Shown here: piece by piece, positions 1 to 10,837 of the stretch | Layout: the number at the start of each line of letters is the position of its first letter | How positions within the stretch are numbered: position 1 is the first letter of the stretch | From: Flavobacterium frigoritolerans | Lineage (GTDB): Bacteria; Bacteroidota; Bacteroidia; Flavobacteriales; Flavobacteriaceae | Assembly (NCBI RefSeq): GCF_025847275.1 | Contig: NZ_JAOZEV010000011.1 | Location: forward strand, 1-64,000 | Reading direction: 5' to 3' | Length of the DNA stretch: 64,000 bases | Notes under the pieces: generated by a model | The model's input: only the letters and a program-made list of their open reading frames with translations | Told to the model about the DNA's origin: nothing | Database searches by the model: none | Program-made: the position numbers and the translations under genes

Positions 1-30
1 CTATCATTTACTTGATAGGGATTTTTTTTT
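1..30. terminator. Rho-independent terminator cut by the window edge
   Basis: CTATCA (1-6) and TGATAG (13-18) pair around a six-base loop. The following GG and run of nine T suggest the stem begins a few bases left of the window. It probably ends a gene lying outside on the left. Confidence 0.55.
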
Positions 31-40
31 GCCTTATTTT

Positions 41-218
41 TTGGATAATTAAGGAAAAAGATTTTATCGCAAAGGGCGCAAAGTTAAAAAAACGCAAAGC
101 GCGCAAAACTTTGTAAACTTAGTGTAAATCTTAGCGCCCTTTGCGGTTAAAAATCTATGGAGTTACAAAAAAAGGATCAAACGCAAAAGTTGGGGATTAT
201 CCAAAAAGATTGGATAAT
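41..218. repeat. Nested palindromic element built on GCAAAG words
   Basis: A perfect 12-base inverted repeat, CGCAAAGGGCGC (68-79) against GCGCCCTTTGCG (134-145), extends imperfectly to about 59-156. Inside the left arm GCAAA recurs with a 9-base step (69/78 and 94/103), and CTTTG/CTTAG words make up the right arm. An outer pair, TTGGATAAT (41-49) and ATTATCCAA (196-204), encloses this. ATTATCCAA also pairs with a second TTGGATAAT at 210-218. The element resembles a MITE or large REP-like hairpin. No ORF lies inside it. Confidence 0.6.
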
Positions 219-306
219 TTGAATAAGAAGGAATCTACTTTTCGTACTCCTCTAAATTGACTTCTAAATCTAGTAATTAGGTATCGCCTATATTTGTTGT
301 GATTAG

Positions 307-1011
307 TTATATTTTATTTTTATCAATTCGCTCAAAAAAAGCTTCTTTATATGTTGCCCCAATAGGCAATTCTTTAGTATTAATAAAAACAGAGAAGCTA
401 TCGGTAGATTCAATTTGTTTAAAAGCGACTACATAGGATTTATGAATTTGAATGAAATCATTTTGGGGTAAAGATTCAATTATATTTTTTAAAGAGGAAT
501 GTGTTATAATTTGTTGTTTTGCTGTATGAATGCAAACATAATTTTGTAGGCTTTCTATATACAAAATGTCATTTAAAAATAACTTATGAAATTTATTTTT
601 ACCGTCAGTTTTTATAAAAATAAAGTCAGATGAGTTATTATTTAAGGATTCTGTTTTCGAATCAGAATTTAATTTAGAAACTGCTTGATAAAAACGTTCA
701 AAAGCAATAGGTTTCAGTAAATAATCAACCGCATTCAATTCAAATCCTTCTAATGCAAAGTCTGGATATGCAGTTGTAAAAATTATTTTAACATCTTTAG
801 AAATGATTCGGGAAAGTTGCAATCCTGTGAGTTGAGGCATTTGTATATCTAAAAATATTACATCAACCTTATTTGAATTTAGGAACTCTAAAGCTTTTAA
901 GGAATCATTAAAAACGCCTATTTCTTCGAGAAAAAATACTTTTTCAATATACTTTTTTAAAATACGAGTTGCTGGTGGTTCATCATCGACAATAAGGCAT
1001 TTAAATATCAT
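307..1011 (-). CDS. LytTR-family response regulator
   Basis: This is a cytoplasmic DNA-binding response regulator of the LytR/AlgR class, 234 residues. The N-terminal receiver domain (about 3-115) has the acidic pair D9-D10, the phospho-acceptor D55 in a FLDIQMP context, T79/T80 and K100. A LytTR DNA-binding domain follows (about 130-230) and contains the typical DILYIES and IHKSYVV segments. Its ATG overlaps the end of the upstream histidine kinase gene by four bases, so the two are co-transcribed and probably translationally coupled. The partner kinase should phosphorylate D55. The target promoters cannot be read from the sequence. The family is certain; the regulated process is unknown. 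Confidence 0.93.
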   Translation of the reverse strand: MIFKCLIVDDEPPATRILKKYIEKVFFLEEIGVFNDSLKALEFLNSNKVDVIFLDIQMPQLTGLQLSRIISKDVKIIFTTAYPDFALEGFELNAVDYLLKPIAFERFYQAVSKLNSDSKTESLNNNSSDFIFIKTDGKNKFHKLFLNDILYIESLQNYVCIHTAKQQIITHSSLKNIIESLPQNDFIQIHKSYVVAFKQIESTDSFSVFINTKELPIGATYKEAFFERIDKNKI

Positions 1012-2054
1012 AAATTATTTTTTAAAGGTATTTTTAAGTAGGTTTTAAAGGTATTGTTTTCTGATGTTTTATTTAATGTGAAATTGTTATTATAAGTGTA
1101 TTCTAATCGCTTGATTAGATTTTTAAAACCAATTCCAGTTGAAGAATAATTTTCGCCTTCTACGAAGTGATTAAAGGTAGAAATCTCTAGGTAATCATTA
1201 TCAATATTTATTGAAATAATGGCTTTTTGATTTATATTGTTCATTTTTCCATGTTTAAAAACGTTTTCAATAAAATGAATTAAAACAGATGGAAGTATCT
1301 TTTCAATAGTACAATCTCCCTTTATAGAAAAATCTAAATGAAGCTGATCCTCAAATCTTTTTTGCTGTAAATGAATGTAGTTTTTGATAAATTGAATTTC
1401 TTTTGAAAGTAAAGCTTCGTCTTTATCCGTTTCGGTTATTACATAGCGAAGCAAATCAGACAATACTAAAATATCTGAAGCTATTTCGTCATCTTTACCT
1501 ATTAACTGACTGTAAAATGAATTTAAAGTGTTAAATAGGAAATGCGGACTTACTTGAGATTTTAGCATTTGGAACTCTGCTTTTTTATTCTCTAAGAGCA
1601 ATTGTTGGTTTTGTTTTTGTGTTTGTTGAAACTGCCAAATTAAAAAGATTAAAGAGCTCAGAATTACAGCTGGTAATCCAAAGAAAAAATTATCCCGAAT
1701 GTAGTATGTTATTTCTCTTGTTGTTTCGGCATAATTATGAATTCCTGTAATTTGAAAAATAATGACTTCCTGTAGAAGATAGCGTACCCCTGCGAAGATT
1801 AGTAATGTAATAGGGATGCTTATTAAATACAGGAATATTTTTTTCTTATTCAAAAACCAATTGCAAAAGATGTAAAAATTTAGAAGATAAACGATGAAAA
1901 TTGCTCCTATAAACCCCACATTAAATAAAAAATATATTTTATTGAAAATGAATTCTAATTTTTGGTTGTTTATTCCAAAATCCCATAGGTTAAAGAGTAG
2001 AAATAATCCTAAAAAAAGAATGATATGGTAGTAAAACGGAATCTTCAGCTTCAT
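1008..2054 (-). CDS. LytS/YehU-type sensor histidine kinase
   Basis: A 348-residue inner-membrane histidine kinase of the His_kinase (PF06580) class. About four hydrophobic segments (roughly 10-24, 42-66, 72-95 and 125-141) form the membrane part, and no extracytoplasmic sensor domain is visible. A short coiled coil rich in Q and K precedes the phospho-acceptor H171 in SQVSPHFLFNTLN. The ATPase domain has N264 in FIENVFKHG and a late STGIGFKNL glycine box. It is the first gene of a two-gene operon with the LytTR regulator and overlaps it by ATGA. No ligand is evident; such pairs often sense envelope or metabolite signals. Confidence 0.92.
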   Translation of the reverse strand: MKLKIPFYYHIILFLGLFLLFNLWDFGINNQKLEFIFNKIYFLFNVGFIGAIFIVYLLNFYIFCNWFLNKKKIFLYLISIPITLLIFAGVRYLLQEVIIFQITGIHNYAETTREITYYIRDNFFFGLPAVILSSLIFLIWQFQQTQKQNQQLLLENKKAEFQMLKSQVSPHFLFNTLNSFYSQLIGKDDEIASDILVLSDLLRYVITETDKDEALLSKEIQFIKNYIHLQQKRFEDQLHLDFSIKGDCTIEKILPSVLIHFIENVFKHGKMNNINQKAIISINIDNDYLEISTFNHFVEGENYSSTGIGFKNLIKRLEYTYNNNFTLNKTSENNTFKTYLKIPLKNNL

Positions 2055-2275
2055 AGTTAGGGATTTGTTATTTCAAAAATACAACTATGGCTTTGAAAGA
2101 TAATTATATTTATACAAAACCTTTATTTCTCAGGATGAACTGCTGAAAATAGTACATGAATATTTTTAAGGATAGATTCGAAACGTTTTGTAATCTGAAA
2201 TTTACTGTTTGTCAAAAAATAAAAATTATTCTTAAACGCAACTCTATTTTTGTGATGAATTTAAAATAAATCATC

Positions 2276-3079
2276 ATGAAAAAAATCTCTTTGTTGCTTG
2301 TCTTTTTAGTTGTATTCAGTAGTTCTTTTGCTCAAACTAAGAAGAAGCAAATCTTATTAATTGGAAGTTTCCATTTTGCAAATCCTGGACTAGACGTTGC
2401 CAAAGTCAATACTTTTAATGTTATGACAGATAAAAGTAAGAAGGAACTGGTAAGTATTACTGATAAAATTGTAGAGTTTGGTCCGAATAAAATTTTTGTA
2501 GAATGGAATTATAAGAAACAGGATAAGCTAGATAAGTTTTATGCAAAAAACACAGATAGTTTGCTAAATAATAAGGCTGATGAAATAGTGCAATTAGCAT
2601 TAAGATCCGCTAAAAAATTGGGGCATAAGAAACTTTTTGCGATAGATTATAATCAGACTTCTTTTCCTTATGATAGTTTATTGAAAGGGATGAAAGAAGC
2701 AAATCAGTTGGATTTATTAAAAAGTAATGAAATAGAAATGGTAAACTATGAGAAAAGTCAAAATGAAAAAATTTCGAAATACACTTTAACTAAGCTTCTT
2801 TTGGATTTGAATTCAAAAGAATCGATCAAGATTGATCGAGAATGGTATTTAGGAATAGCTAATAGAGTTGGAGCAGTTGACAATTTTGTGGGTGCCTATT
2901 TGGTTTCAGAATGGTATCGAAGAAATCTTTATATGTATTCTTTAATTCAAAAGCTTACAGAAGCCAAGGATGATAAGATAATGGTTTTGTTGGGAGCAAG
3001 TCATGCTGCAATAATAAGAGAATTTGTTAAAAATGATCCTAATTTTGAAATAGTAGAGTTGGCTGCGATTTTAAAGTAG
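2276..3079 (+). CDS. Secreted DUF5694-type protein
   Basis: A 267-residue protein with a clear signal peptide (about 1-19, ending SSSFAQ), so it is exported to the periplasm or surface. The mature part starts with LIGSFHFANPG, carries FVEWNYK near residue 80 and ends with LLGASHAAIIREF. This pattern fits DUF5694, distantly related to the TraB/PrgY group of putative metal-dependent hydrolases, in which the His and Glu positions are conserved. A TATTTTTG -7 element at 2245-2252 lies 24 bases before the ATG. The gene is monocistronic and ends at a hairpin terminator shared with sucC. The biochemical function is unknown. Confidence 0.75.
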   Translation: MKKISLLLVFLVVFSSSFAQTKKKQILLIGSFHFANPGLDVAKVNTFNVMTDKSKKELVSITDKIVEFGPNKIFVEWNYKKQDKLDKFYAKNTDSLLNNKADEIVQLALRSAKKLGHKKLFAIDYNQTSFPYDSLLKGMKEANQLDLLKSNEIEMVNYEKSQNEKISKYTLTKLLLDLNSKESIKIDREWYLGIANRVGAVDNFVGAYLVSEWYRRNLYMYSLIQKLTEAKDDKIMVLLGASHAAIIREFVKNDPNFEIVELAAILK

Positions 3080-3094
3080 ACGTAAGTTTAAAGT

Positions 3095-3130
3095 AAAAAA
3101 AAATCCTAAGCATAAGCTTAGGATTTTTTG
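3095..3130. terminator. Bidirectional terminator between DUF5694 gene and sucC
   Basis: AATCCTAAGC (3102-3111) and GCTTAGGATT (3116-3125) form a perfect 10-bp stem with loop ATAA. An A-run lies on the left and a T-run on the right, so it serves both converging genes. The stem core is nearly the same as that of the terminator at 17091. Confidence 0.9.
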
Positions 3131-3153
3131 TATATAATTGTTTTCTTAGATAA

Positions 3154-4347
3154 TTAAGAAAGTGCAGCTTTAACTTGGTCAGCAGCTTCTTGAAATTCTA
3201 CAGCTGATAAAATTGGCATACCAGAATTGTCAATTAGTTCTTTTGCAATAGCAGCATTTGTACCTTGTAAACGAACAATGATTGGCACTTTAATAGCGTC
3301 TCCCATGTTTTTGTAAGCATCTACAACTCCTTGAGCTACACGGTCACAACGAACGATTCCTCCAAAGATGTTAATCAAGATAGCTTTTACGTTAGGATCT
3401 TTTAAGATGATACGGAAAGCAGTTTCAACACGCTTAGCATCAGCAGTACCACCTACGTCAAGGAAGTTTGCAGGTTCGAAACCAGCATACTTAATTAAAT
3501 CCATAGTTGCCATTGCTAATCCTGCACCATTTACCATACATCCTACAGTACCGTCAAGATCTACATAGTTTAAACCTACTTCTTTTGCTTCAACTTCGAT
3601 TGGGTTCTCCTCACGAATATCGCGCATTTCAGCATATTTTGGTTGTCTGTATAAAGCATTATCGTCAATATTTACTTTAGCATCAACAGCCATGATTTTA
3701 TTATCAGATGTTTTTAATACTGGGTTGATTTCAAACATAGAAGCATCAGAACCAATATATGCATTGTATAATGAGTCAATGAATTTAACCATTTCTTTAA
3801 AAGCATTTCCAGAAAGACCTAAGTTAAAGGCAATTCTTCTTGCTTGAAAACCTTGTAATCCTACAGATGGATCAACCTCTTCTGTAAAAATTAAATGTGG
3901 TGTATGTTCAGCAACTTCTTCAATATCCATTCCTCCTTCAGTAGAATACATAATCATGTTACGACCTGTACCTCTATTCAATAAAACAGAAACGTAGAAT
4001 TCAGAAGTTTCGCTTTCACCAGGATAGTAAACATCTTCAGCAACTAAAATTTTATTTACTTTTTTACCCTCAGCAGAAGTTTGAGGTGTAATCAATTGCA
4101 TTCCGATGATTTGTTCAGCTATTTCTTCAACTTGTTGTAAGTTTTTAGCTAACTTAACTCCACCACCTTTTCCACGTCCACCTGCGTGAATTTGTGCTTT
4201 AATAACGTGCCATCCTGTACCAGTCTCAGCAGTTAATTGTTTTGCAGCAGCCACAGCTTCAACCGCATTATTAGCCACAATTCCGCGTTGAATGCGTACT
4301 CCGTAACTAGCTAAAATTTCTTTTCCTTGATATTCGTGTATGTTCAT
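3154..4347 (-). CDS. sucC: Succinate--CoA ligase (ADP-forming) subunit beta
   Basis: The beta subunit of the TCA-cycle enzyme that converts succinyl-CoA to succinate with synthesis of ATP or GTP. The 397-residue protein begins [12 protein letters not shown], the family's standard N-terminus, followed by the ATP-grasp domain ([24 protein letters not shown]) and the CoA-ligase domain ([22 protein letters not shown]). An in-frame ATG lies 20 codons upstream at 4407. It is rejected because the -7 element on this strand, at 4396-4403, would fall inside that extension. The alpha-subunit gene sucD is not adjacent, which is common in Bacteroidota. The call is secure. Confidence 0.97.
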   Translation of the reverse strand: MNIHEYQGKEILASYGVRIQRGIVANNAVEAVAAAKQLTAETGTGWHVIKAQIHAGGRGKGGGVKLAKNLQQVEEIAEQIIGMQLITPQTSAEGKKVNKILVAEDVYYPGESETSEFYVSVLLNRGTGRNMIMYSTEGGMDIEEVAEHTPHLIFTEEVDPSVGLQGFQARRIAFNLGLSGNAFKEMVKFIDSLYNAYIGSDASMFEINPVLKTSDNKIMAVDAKVNIDDNALYRQPKYAEMRDIREENPIEVEAKEVGLNYVDLDGTVGCMVNGAGLAMATMDLIKYAGFEPANFLDVGGTADAKRVETAFRIILKDPNVKAILINIFGGIVRCDRVAQGVVDAYKNMGDAIKVPIIVRLQGTNAAIAKELIDNSGMPILSAVEFQEAADQVKAALS

Positions 4348-4762
4348 AATATAGAATTTGTCTGGTTCTGAATTAATTTCAGAATAAAAGTGGGACAAAA
4401 ATAACAAAAATCAACTTTAAAAAGAAATCTTTTTAGAATAAAAAGCAAGACTTATTTTGCTTTACGATTTCTTTAAAATTAATTAGAATTTTGAGTTAAA
4501 TAATTGTGTAAGGAATGTTAATTTAAAGACACTATATCGTTTGAGGTTTAACATAAAATAGTGCATATTTTGATGCATAATGTGGATTTTGTTTCTAAAA
4601 ATGAAATTTGAATTATGATTTTGTCAATTCGGGGTGGGTTAAATAATGTTATTGACAATTTAGGATTGTTTTTCTAATATTACTATAAAAATGTAAGCGA
4701 TACGGTTTGTTTGATACATTATGTTTAACGGAATCTTTATTTTTGTAAAAAAAATATCAAGA
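4348..4762. promoter_or_regulatory. Divergent sucC/gltB promoter region
   Basis: This 415-base AT-rich spacer holds no gene. On minus, TATTTTTG (plus coordinates 4396-4403) is a -7 element giving a leader of roughly 40 bases for sucC. On plus, TATTTTTG at 4738-4745 lies 17 bases before the gltB ATG. The nearest TTG (4711-4713) is 24 bases upstream of it, a slightly long spacing. No operator-like palindrome stands out. Confidence 0.6.
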
Positions 4763-7700
4763 ATGAAAGTTAAAGAACAAGGGCTATATCTGCCCGAATT
4801 TGAACACGACAATTGTGGTGCAGGATTTATTTGTAATTTGAATGGTATTAAGTCTAATGACATCATTCATAAAGCATTGGATATCTTAATAAAATTGGAA
4901 CATCGTGGTGCAGTTAGTTCTGATGGAAGAACTGGAGACGGTGCTGGAATTTTATTTGATATCCCACATGATTTTTTTAAAAAAGTTTGTGATTTTGAAA
5001 TCCCTGAAACACGTGAGTATGGAGTAGGAATGGTTTTTTTACCTAAAAGTAAAAACCAAGTTGCATTTTGTATTAATGCATTTGAAACAACCATAAAAGA
5101 ACAAAACCTGACTATACTTGGCTGGAGAGACGTCCCAGTTGATGTTAATAGTTTAGGAGAGATTGCGGCAGAAAAAGAACCGACTGTTAAACAGGTTTTT
5201 GTTGGTAAAAATGGACAGGAGCTAACAGAACAACAATTTAATGCGAAGTTATTTGCAGCACGTAAAATAGCAGAACATGCTGTCAGAAATTCTAAAACTT
5301 CTGAGAGTCATATGTTTTATTTTTCTAGTTTATCTACAACAACCATTATATATAAAGGTTTATTGATGCCAGAAGATATTAGTGGTTATTTTATCGATTT
5401 AAAAGATACCGATTTAGTAACACGTTTAGCATTAGTGCACCAACGTTTCTCTACAAATACTTTCCCTTCTTGGGAGTTGGCTCAGCCATTTAGATACATG
5501 TGTCACAATGGAGAAATCAATACGCTTCGTGGTAACATTAGCAGAATGAGAGCTCGTGAAGAATTGATGCAAAGTGATATTTTTGGAGATGATATTAAAA
5601 GGTTATTCCCTATTATATTAGAAGGAAAATCAGATTCAGCTTCTATGGATATGGTGGTTGAATTACTGTTAATGACAGGAAGATCGCTACCAGAAGCAAT
5701 GATGATGGTTGTGCCAGAGGCTTGGGAGAAACATCAAACAATGTCAGAAGATAAAAAAGCATTTTATGAATATAATGCTTGCATTATGGAACCTTGGGAT
5801 GGACCGGCTTCAATTCCGTTTACTGATGGAAACGTAATTGGTGCTTTACTTGATAGAAATGGATTACGACCTTCTCGTTATACATTAACAAAAAGTGGTT
5901 TTGTAATCATGTCATCAGAGATTGGGGTTCTTGATGTTAATCCTGAAGATGTAGTACAACACGGTCGTTTAGAGCCAGGGAAAATGTTCTTGGTTGATAT
6001 GAACGCAGGTCGTATTATTGAGGATGAAGAGATTAAAAATTCTATTGTAACAAAACGACCTTATAAAGAATGGCTTAATGAAAATTTGTTGCCATTAGCA
6101 AAAGTACCATATACTAATAATCCAACTCCTGTAGAAAGTATTGATTTTGAAACAAGACAACGATTATTTGGTTATACAATCGAAGATTTAAAAACAATAA
6201 TCAATCCAATGGGATCTCAGGGTGCCGAAGCGATTAGCTCAATGGGTAATGATACGCCATTGGCAGTTTTATCGGAGCAACCGCAATTATTGTATAATTA
6301 TTTCAAACAATTATTTGCTCAGGTAACTAATCCGCCTTTGGATGGTATTCGTGAAGAGATTATTACAGATATCAGTTTAGCGGTAGGAGGCGATTTTAAT
6401 ATTTTCGAAATTGAATCAAAGCAATGCAAAAAATTAAAAATCCAAAATCCAGTTATCTCTAAAGAGGATTTAGATAAAATTAAAAATATAGATCACGCCG
6501 ATTTTAAAACAGCAACTATTTCTACTTTATATAAAATAGAAAAAGGAGTAAATGGGTTAGAACGTGCTTTAGAAAAATGTGTTCAGGCAACTTACAAAGC
6601 TGTAAACGAAGGACATAATATTATTATTCTTTCAGATAGAGGAGTAAGCAAAGAATTGGCGCCAATACCAATGTTGTTGGCTTGTTCTTATGTTCACCAT
6701 TCATTGAATATTTTACAGGTTCGTTCTAAATTCGGAATTATAATCGAATCGGCAGAACCTCGTGAACCACATCATTTCGCCTTATTATTTGGTTATGGCG
6801 CTAGTGCTATCAATCCATATATGGTAAATGAAATTATTCATAATCAGGTTGAGCAAGGTTTTATTACTGGAATAAAAGCCGATTATGCGATTGCAAATTA
6901 TAATAAAGCTATTGCAAAAGGGATTCTTAAGATTATGAACAAAATTGGTATCTCTACATTACATTCGTATAGAGCAGCACAAATTTTTGAAATCTTAGGA
7001 TTAAATAAGACATTTTCAACTAAATATTTTCCATACACACCATCTCGAATTGAAGGAATTGGTTTGATGGAAATTGAAAAAGAAGTTAAGAAAAGATATC
7101 AAAAAGCATTTCCAAATTCTAAAATTGCTAATTTATTGCCATTAGAAATTGGAGGAATTTACAGATGGAGAAGGTCAGGTGAAAAACACATGTTTAATCC
7201 AACTACAATTGCGAAATTGCAACAAGCAGTTCGATTAAACAGCCCTGAAAGTTATAAAGAATACTCTGACATGGTCAATGAGCAAAGCTCGAATCTTATG
7301 ACAATTAGAGGTTTGTTTGAATTCAATAATTTGGATCCAATTTCTATTGATGAAGTAGAACCTTGGACAGAAATTGTGAAAAAATTCAAAACAGGAGCAA
7401 TGTCTTATGGATCTATCAGTAGAGAGGCACATGAGAATTTAGCGATTGCAATGAACAGAATTGGAGGAAAAAGTAATTCTGGTGAAGGAGGAGAAGATCC
7501 AAAACGTTTCCAGAAAGAAATTAACGGAGATTCTAGAAATAGTGCTATTAAGCAAGTTGCTTCAGGAAGATTTGGTGTTTCAATCAATTACTTGACAAAT
7601 GCTAAAGAGATTCAAATTAAAATGGCTCAAGGTGCAAAACCTGGAGAAGGAGGACAATTACCAGGTGAAAAAGTAGTGCCTTGGATTGCAGAAACTAGAA

Positions 7701-9280
7701 ATTCAACACCTTATGTTGGTCTTATTTCTCCACCACCTCACCACGATATTTATTCTATTGAAGATTTATCTCAATTGATTTTCGATTTAAAAAATGCCAA
7801 TCGTGAAGCACGTGTAAATGTGAAATTAGTTTCAGAAGTTGGAGTTGGAACAATCGCTGCCGGTGTTGCAAAAGCAAAAGCCGATGTGATCTTGATTTCT
7901 GGTTATGATGGAGGAACTGGAGCTGCACCATTAACATCTTTACAACATACGGGTATTCCTTGGGAACTTGGTTTGGCCGAAGCACAACAAACTTTAATCT
8001 TAAATGATTTAAGAAGTCGTGTTGTTTTAGAGTGTGATGGTCAGTTAAAAACAGGTCGTGATGTAGCCATTGCAGCTTTATTAGGAGCAGAAGAATTTGG
8101 TTTTGCGACTGCGCCGCTTGTAGCTTCAGGATGTATCATGATGAGGGCTTGTCACTTAAATACTTGCCCAGTTGGTATTGCAACTCAGGATCCGGAATTA
8201 AGAAAAAATTTCAAAGGAACGCCAGAGCATGTAATCAACTTCATGTATTTTATTGCAGAGGAGTTAAGAGAAATCATGGCACAATTAGGATTCAGAACTT
8301 TAAAAGAAATGGTAGGGCAATCACAAAAATTAAATGTGAATAAAGCGATCAAGCATTATAAAGCAAATGGATTAGACTTGTCTTCGATTCTTTACAAACC
8401 AGAAAAGGCAAAAACAGTTCCGAATCACAATACAACTACACAAGATCACGCTTTAGAAAACGTATTGGATTTTGCAATTATAAAAGAAGCAATTCCTTCT
8501 ATTTATAGAAAAGAAAAAACAAGAGTTAATTTCAAGATTAAGAATACAGACCGTTCAGTAGGTGCAATTTTAAGTAATGAAATTTCAAAAATATATGGTG
8601 CACAAGGATTACCTGAAGATACTATATTAGTCGATTTTGAAGGCTCTGCAGGACAAAGTTTTGGAGCATTTGCTACAAATGGATTGTCATTTAAAATTCA
8701 CGGAAACTGTAATGATTATTTAGGGAAAGGACTTTCTGGAGGAAAACTTATTATTAAAGTTCCACCAACGGCAACTTTCAAACCTGAGGAAAATATTATT
8801 ATTGGTAACGTTGCTCTTTACGGAGCTATTACTGGTGAAGCTTACATTAATGGTATGGCCGGAGAACGTTTTTGTGTGAGAAATTCTGGAGCAACAGCAG
8901 TTGTAGAAGGAATTGGAGATCACGGTTGCGAATACATGACTGGAGGAACGGTTGTTATTTTGGGTAAAACCGGAAGAAATTTTGCTGCAGGAATGAGTGG
9001 TGGTGTTGCTTACGTTTACGACAAGAATAAAAAATTTGATTCTACTTTATGTAACATGGAAATGGTTGCATTCGACCCAATGGAAGAGGATGATGTTATT
9101 AAGTTGAGACGTTTAATCAAGAATCACTCGTTGTACACCAATAGTCCATTAGCAAAAAGACTTTTGGCTGACTGGGAAAACGAACAGGAACATTTCATCA
9201 AAGTAATGCCAACAGATTATAAAAAGGCATTACAAAGAATAGCAGAAGAAAAGAAAATCGAAGAACTAATAGCTGATTAA
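4763..9280 (+). CDS. gltB: Glutamate synthase (NADPH) large subunit
   Basis: The large chain of GOGAT, 1505 residues, which moves the amide of glutamine onto 2-oxoglutarate to give two glutamates. An N-terminal class II amidotransferase domain follows a short propeptide. The predicted processed N-terminus and nucleophile is C18 in DNCGAGF. Then come the central domain, the FMN-binding synthase domain ([22 protein letters not shown]), a 3Fe-4S site with cysteines spaced C-x5-C-x4-C in [12 protein letters not shown], and the C-terminal beta-helix (GxxxGGxxY-like repeats). An ATG at 4721 lies upstream of the -7 element at 4738-4745, so 4763 is chosen. gltD follows after 97 bases. Confidence 0.97.
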   Translation: MKVKEQGLYLPEFEHDNCGAGFICNLNGIKSNDIIHKALDILIKLEHRGAVSSDGRTGDGAGILFDIPHDFFKKVCDFEIPETREYGVGMVFLPKSKNQVAFCINAFETTIKEQNLTILGWRDVPVDVNSLGEIAAEKEPTVKQVFVGKNGQELTEQQFNAKLFAARKIAEHAVRNSKTSESHMFYFSSLSTTTIIYKGLLMPEDISGYFIDLKDTDLVTRLALVHQRFSTNTFPSWELAQPFRYMCHNGEINTLRGNISRMRAREELMQSDIFGDDIKRLFPIILEGKSDSASMDMVVELLLMTGRSLPEAMMMVVPEAWEKHQTMSEDKKAFYEYNACIMEPWDGPASIPFTDGNVIGALLDRNGLRPSRYTLTKSGFVIMSSEIGVLDVNPEDVVQHGRLEPGKMFLVDMNAGRIIEDEEIKNSIVTKRPYKEWLNENLLPLAKVPYTNNPTPVESIDFETRQRLFGYTIEDLKTIINPMGSQGAEAISSMGNDTPLAVLSEQPQLLYNYFKQLFAQVTNPPLDGIREEIITDISLAVGGDFNIFEIESKQCKKLKIQNPVISKEDLDKIKNIDHADFKTATISTLYKIEKGVNGLERALEKCVQATYKAVNEGHNIIILSDRGVSKELAPIPMLLACSYVHHSLNILQVRSKFGIIIESAEPREPHHFALLFGYGASAINPYMVNEIIHNQVEQGFITGIKADYAIANYNKAIAKGILKIMNKIGISTLHSYRAAQIFEILGLNKTFSTKYFPYTPSRIEGIGLMEIEKEVKKRYQKAFPNSKIANLLPLEIGGIYRWRRSGEKHMFNPTTIAKLQQAVRLNSPESYKEYSDMVNEQSSNLMTIRGLFEFNNLDPISIDEVEPWTEIVKKFKTGAMSYGSISREAHENLAIAMNRIGGKSNSGEGGEDPKRFQKEINGDSRNSAIKQVASGRFGVSINYLTNAKEIQIKMAQGAKPGEGGQLPGEKVVPWIAETRNSTPYVGLISPPPHHDIYSIEDLSQLIFDLKNANREARVNVKLVSEVGVGTIAAGVAKAKADVILISGYDGGTGAAPLTSLQHTGIPWELGLAEAQQTLILNDLRSRVVLECDGQLKTGRDVAIAALLGAEEFGFATAPLVASGCIMMRACHLNTCPVGIATQDPELRKNFKGTPEHVINFMYFIAEELREIMAQLGFRTLKEMVGQSQKLNVNKAIKHYKANGLDLSSILYKPEKAKTVPNHNTTTQDHALENVLDFAIIKEAIPSIYRKEKTRVNFKIKNTDRSVGAILSNEISKIYGAQGLPEDTILVDFEGSAGQSFGAFATNGLSFKIHGNCNDYLGKGLSGGKLIIKVPPTATFKPEENIIIGNVALYGAITGEAYINGMAGERFCVRNSGATAVVEGIGDHGCEYMTGGTVVILGKTGRNFAAGMSGGVAYVYDKNKKFDSTLCNMEMVAFDPMEEDDVIKLRRLIKNHSLYTNSPLAKRLLADWENEQEHFIKVMPTDYKKALQRIAEEKKIEELIAD

Positions 9281-9350
9281 AAGGTTCTGAGTTACAAAGG
9301 TGCAGAGGTACTAAGTTTGAGTTTTTCAACTTAGTTCTCACATCTAATAT
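9280..9350. repeat. 8-base-step WAAG word array between gltB and gltD
   Basis: AAAG, TGAG, AAAG, AGAG and TAAG start at 9280, 9288, 9296, 9304 and 9312, an exact 8-base step. GTTC, TTAC, GTGC and GTAC fill the gaps. A partial reverse arm (CTTAG near 9330, then TCTCAC) follows. The array starts on the last base of the gltB stop codon. Confidence 0.65.
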
Positions 9351-9377
9351 CTCACAACTAAATTTAATAAAAATGAC

Positions 9378-10832
9378 ATGGGTAAGATAGGTGGATTTAA
9401 AGAATATAATAGAGCAGACGAAAGTAATATTGCTGTTAAGGAGCGTGTCTCAAACTATAATGAGTTTACGATAACCTTAGAAAAAGATAAGATTAAAGAA
9501 CAAGGTTCAAGATGTATGGATTGCGGTATCCCATTTTGCCACAGTGCATGTCCGTTAGGAAATTTAATTCCAGATTTTAACGACATGGTACATCAGGAAG
9601 AGTGGGAGAGTGCTTTAAAGATTTTGCAATCAACAAATAACTTTCCAGAATTTACAGGTCGTTTATGTCCGGCTCCATGTGAGAAATCATGTGTGTTAGG
9701 AATTATTAAAGAACCTGTTGCGATTGAAAATATCGAAAAAAACATTATCGAAAGAGGTTTTGCTGAAGGTTGGATTAAACCACAACCACCAAAAAAGAGA
9801 ACTGGAAAAACAGTTGCAGTTATTGGTTCAGGTCCTGCAGGTTTGGCAGCGGCACAACAATTAAACAGAGCTGGACATACCGTTACCGTTTTTGAAAGAG
9901 ACAATGCAATTGGTGGATTACTACGTTACGGAATTCCTAATTTTAAATTAGAAAAAGGAATAATCGACAGACGTGTGGTAATCTTAGAAGCTGAAGGGAT
10001 TGTATTTAAAACCAATGTAAATGTTGGAGTAAATTACAGTATCGAAGAACTAAATACATTTGACTCAATTGTTTTATGTGGAGGAGCGACTGAAAGAAGA
10101 AGCTTGCCGACAAAAGGAATCGAAAGCAAAGGAGTTGTTCAGGCAATGGATTTTTTAACACAACAAACAAAAGTTTTATTTGGGGAAGAAATTCCTAATC
10201 AAATAAAAGCAACTGGTAAAGATGTTATTGTTATTGGAGGAGGGGATACAGGATCAGATTGTATCGGAACTTCAAACAGACATGGAGCAAAATCGGTTAC
10301 TAATTTTGAGATTTTGCCTAAACCACCAGTTGGAAGAAGCGAATCTACACCTTGGCCATTTTGGCCGTTGCAACTTAAAACATCATCTTCACACGAAGAA
10401 GGTTGTGACAGAAACTGGTTAATTAATACCAAAGAGTTTCTTGCAAACGAAAAAGGAGAATTAGTAGGTTTAAAAACCGTTGAAGTAGCTTGGAAAATGA
10501 CACCAGGACAACGACCAGAACTTATAGAAAAAGAAGGTTCAGAGAAAATTTGGCCATGTGATTTAGCATTATTGGCACTTGGATTTACTGGACCAGAAAA
10601 AACTTTAAGCGATCAATTAGGTTTACAGTTGGATATGAGAAGCAATTACAAAGCGACAAATTATCAAACAAATGTGCCACATATTTTTACAGCTGGTGAT
10701 ATGCGAAGAGGGCAATCCTTAATTGTTTGGGCAATTTCAGAAGGCCGTGAGGCTGCAAGAGAAGTAGATTTATATTTAATGGGATCTACAAATTTACCAA
10801 CAAAAGGAAGCGGGGACTTACCAAGTCTATAA
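9378..10832 (+). CDS. gltD: Glutamate synthase small subunit
   Basis: The 484-residue beta chain of GOGAT feeds electrons from NADPH through FAD and two 4Fe-4S clusters to GltB. Cluster cysteines lie near the N-terminus in CMDCGIPFCHSACP and CPAPCEKSC. The FAD-binding motif is GSGPAGLAAA, the NADPH-binding motif is VIGGGDTGSDC, and the C-terminal FAD contact is TAGDMRRGQS. The length is normal. The ATG at 9378 gives MGKIGGF, the family N-terminus. The overlapping ATG at 9373 stops after five codons. It forms an operon with gltB, although the spacer carries a repetitive word array that could affect relative expression. Confidence 0.97.
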   Translation: MGKIGGFKEYNRADESNIAVKERVSNYNEFTITLEKDKIKEQGSRCMDCGIPFCHSACPLGNLIPDFNDMVHQEEWESALKILQSTNNFPEFTGRLCPAPCEKSCVLGIIKEPVAIENIEKNIIERGFAEGWIKPQPPKKRTGKTVAVIGSGPAGLAAAQQLNRAGHTVTVFERDNAIGGLLRYGIPNFKLEKGIIDRRVVILEAEGIVFKTNVNVGVNYSIEELNTFDSIVLCGGATERRSLPTKGIESKGVVQAMDFLTQQTKVLFGEEIPNQIKATGKDVIVIGGGDTGSDCIGTSNRHGAKSVTNFEILPKPPVGRSESTPWPFWPLQLKTSSSHEEGCDRNWLINTKEFLANEKGELVGLKTVEVAWKMTPGQRPELIEKEGSEKIWPCDLALLALGFTGPEKTLSDQLGLQLDMRSNYKATNYQTNVPHIFTAGDMRRGQSLIVWAISEGREAAREVDLYLMGSTNLPTKGSGDLPSL

Positions 10833-10837
10833 TTTTT

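Noticed and set aside
4721..4762. gltB start at ATG 4721
   Set aside because: The -7 promoter element at 4738-4745 lies downstream of it. The conserved N-terminus with the propeptide starts at 4763.
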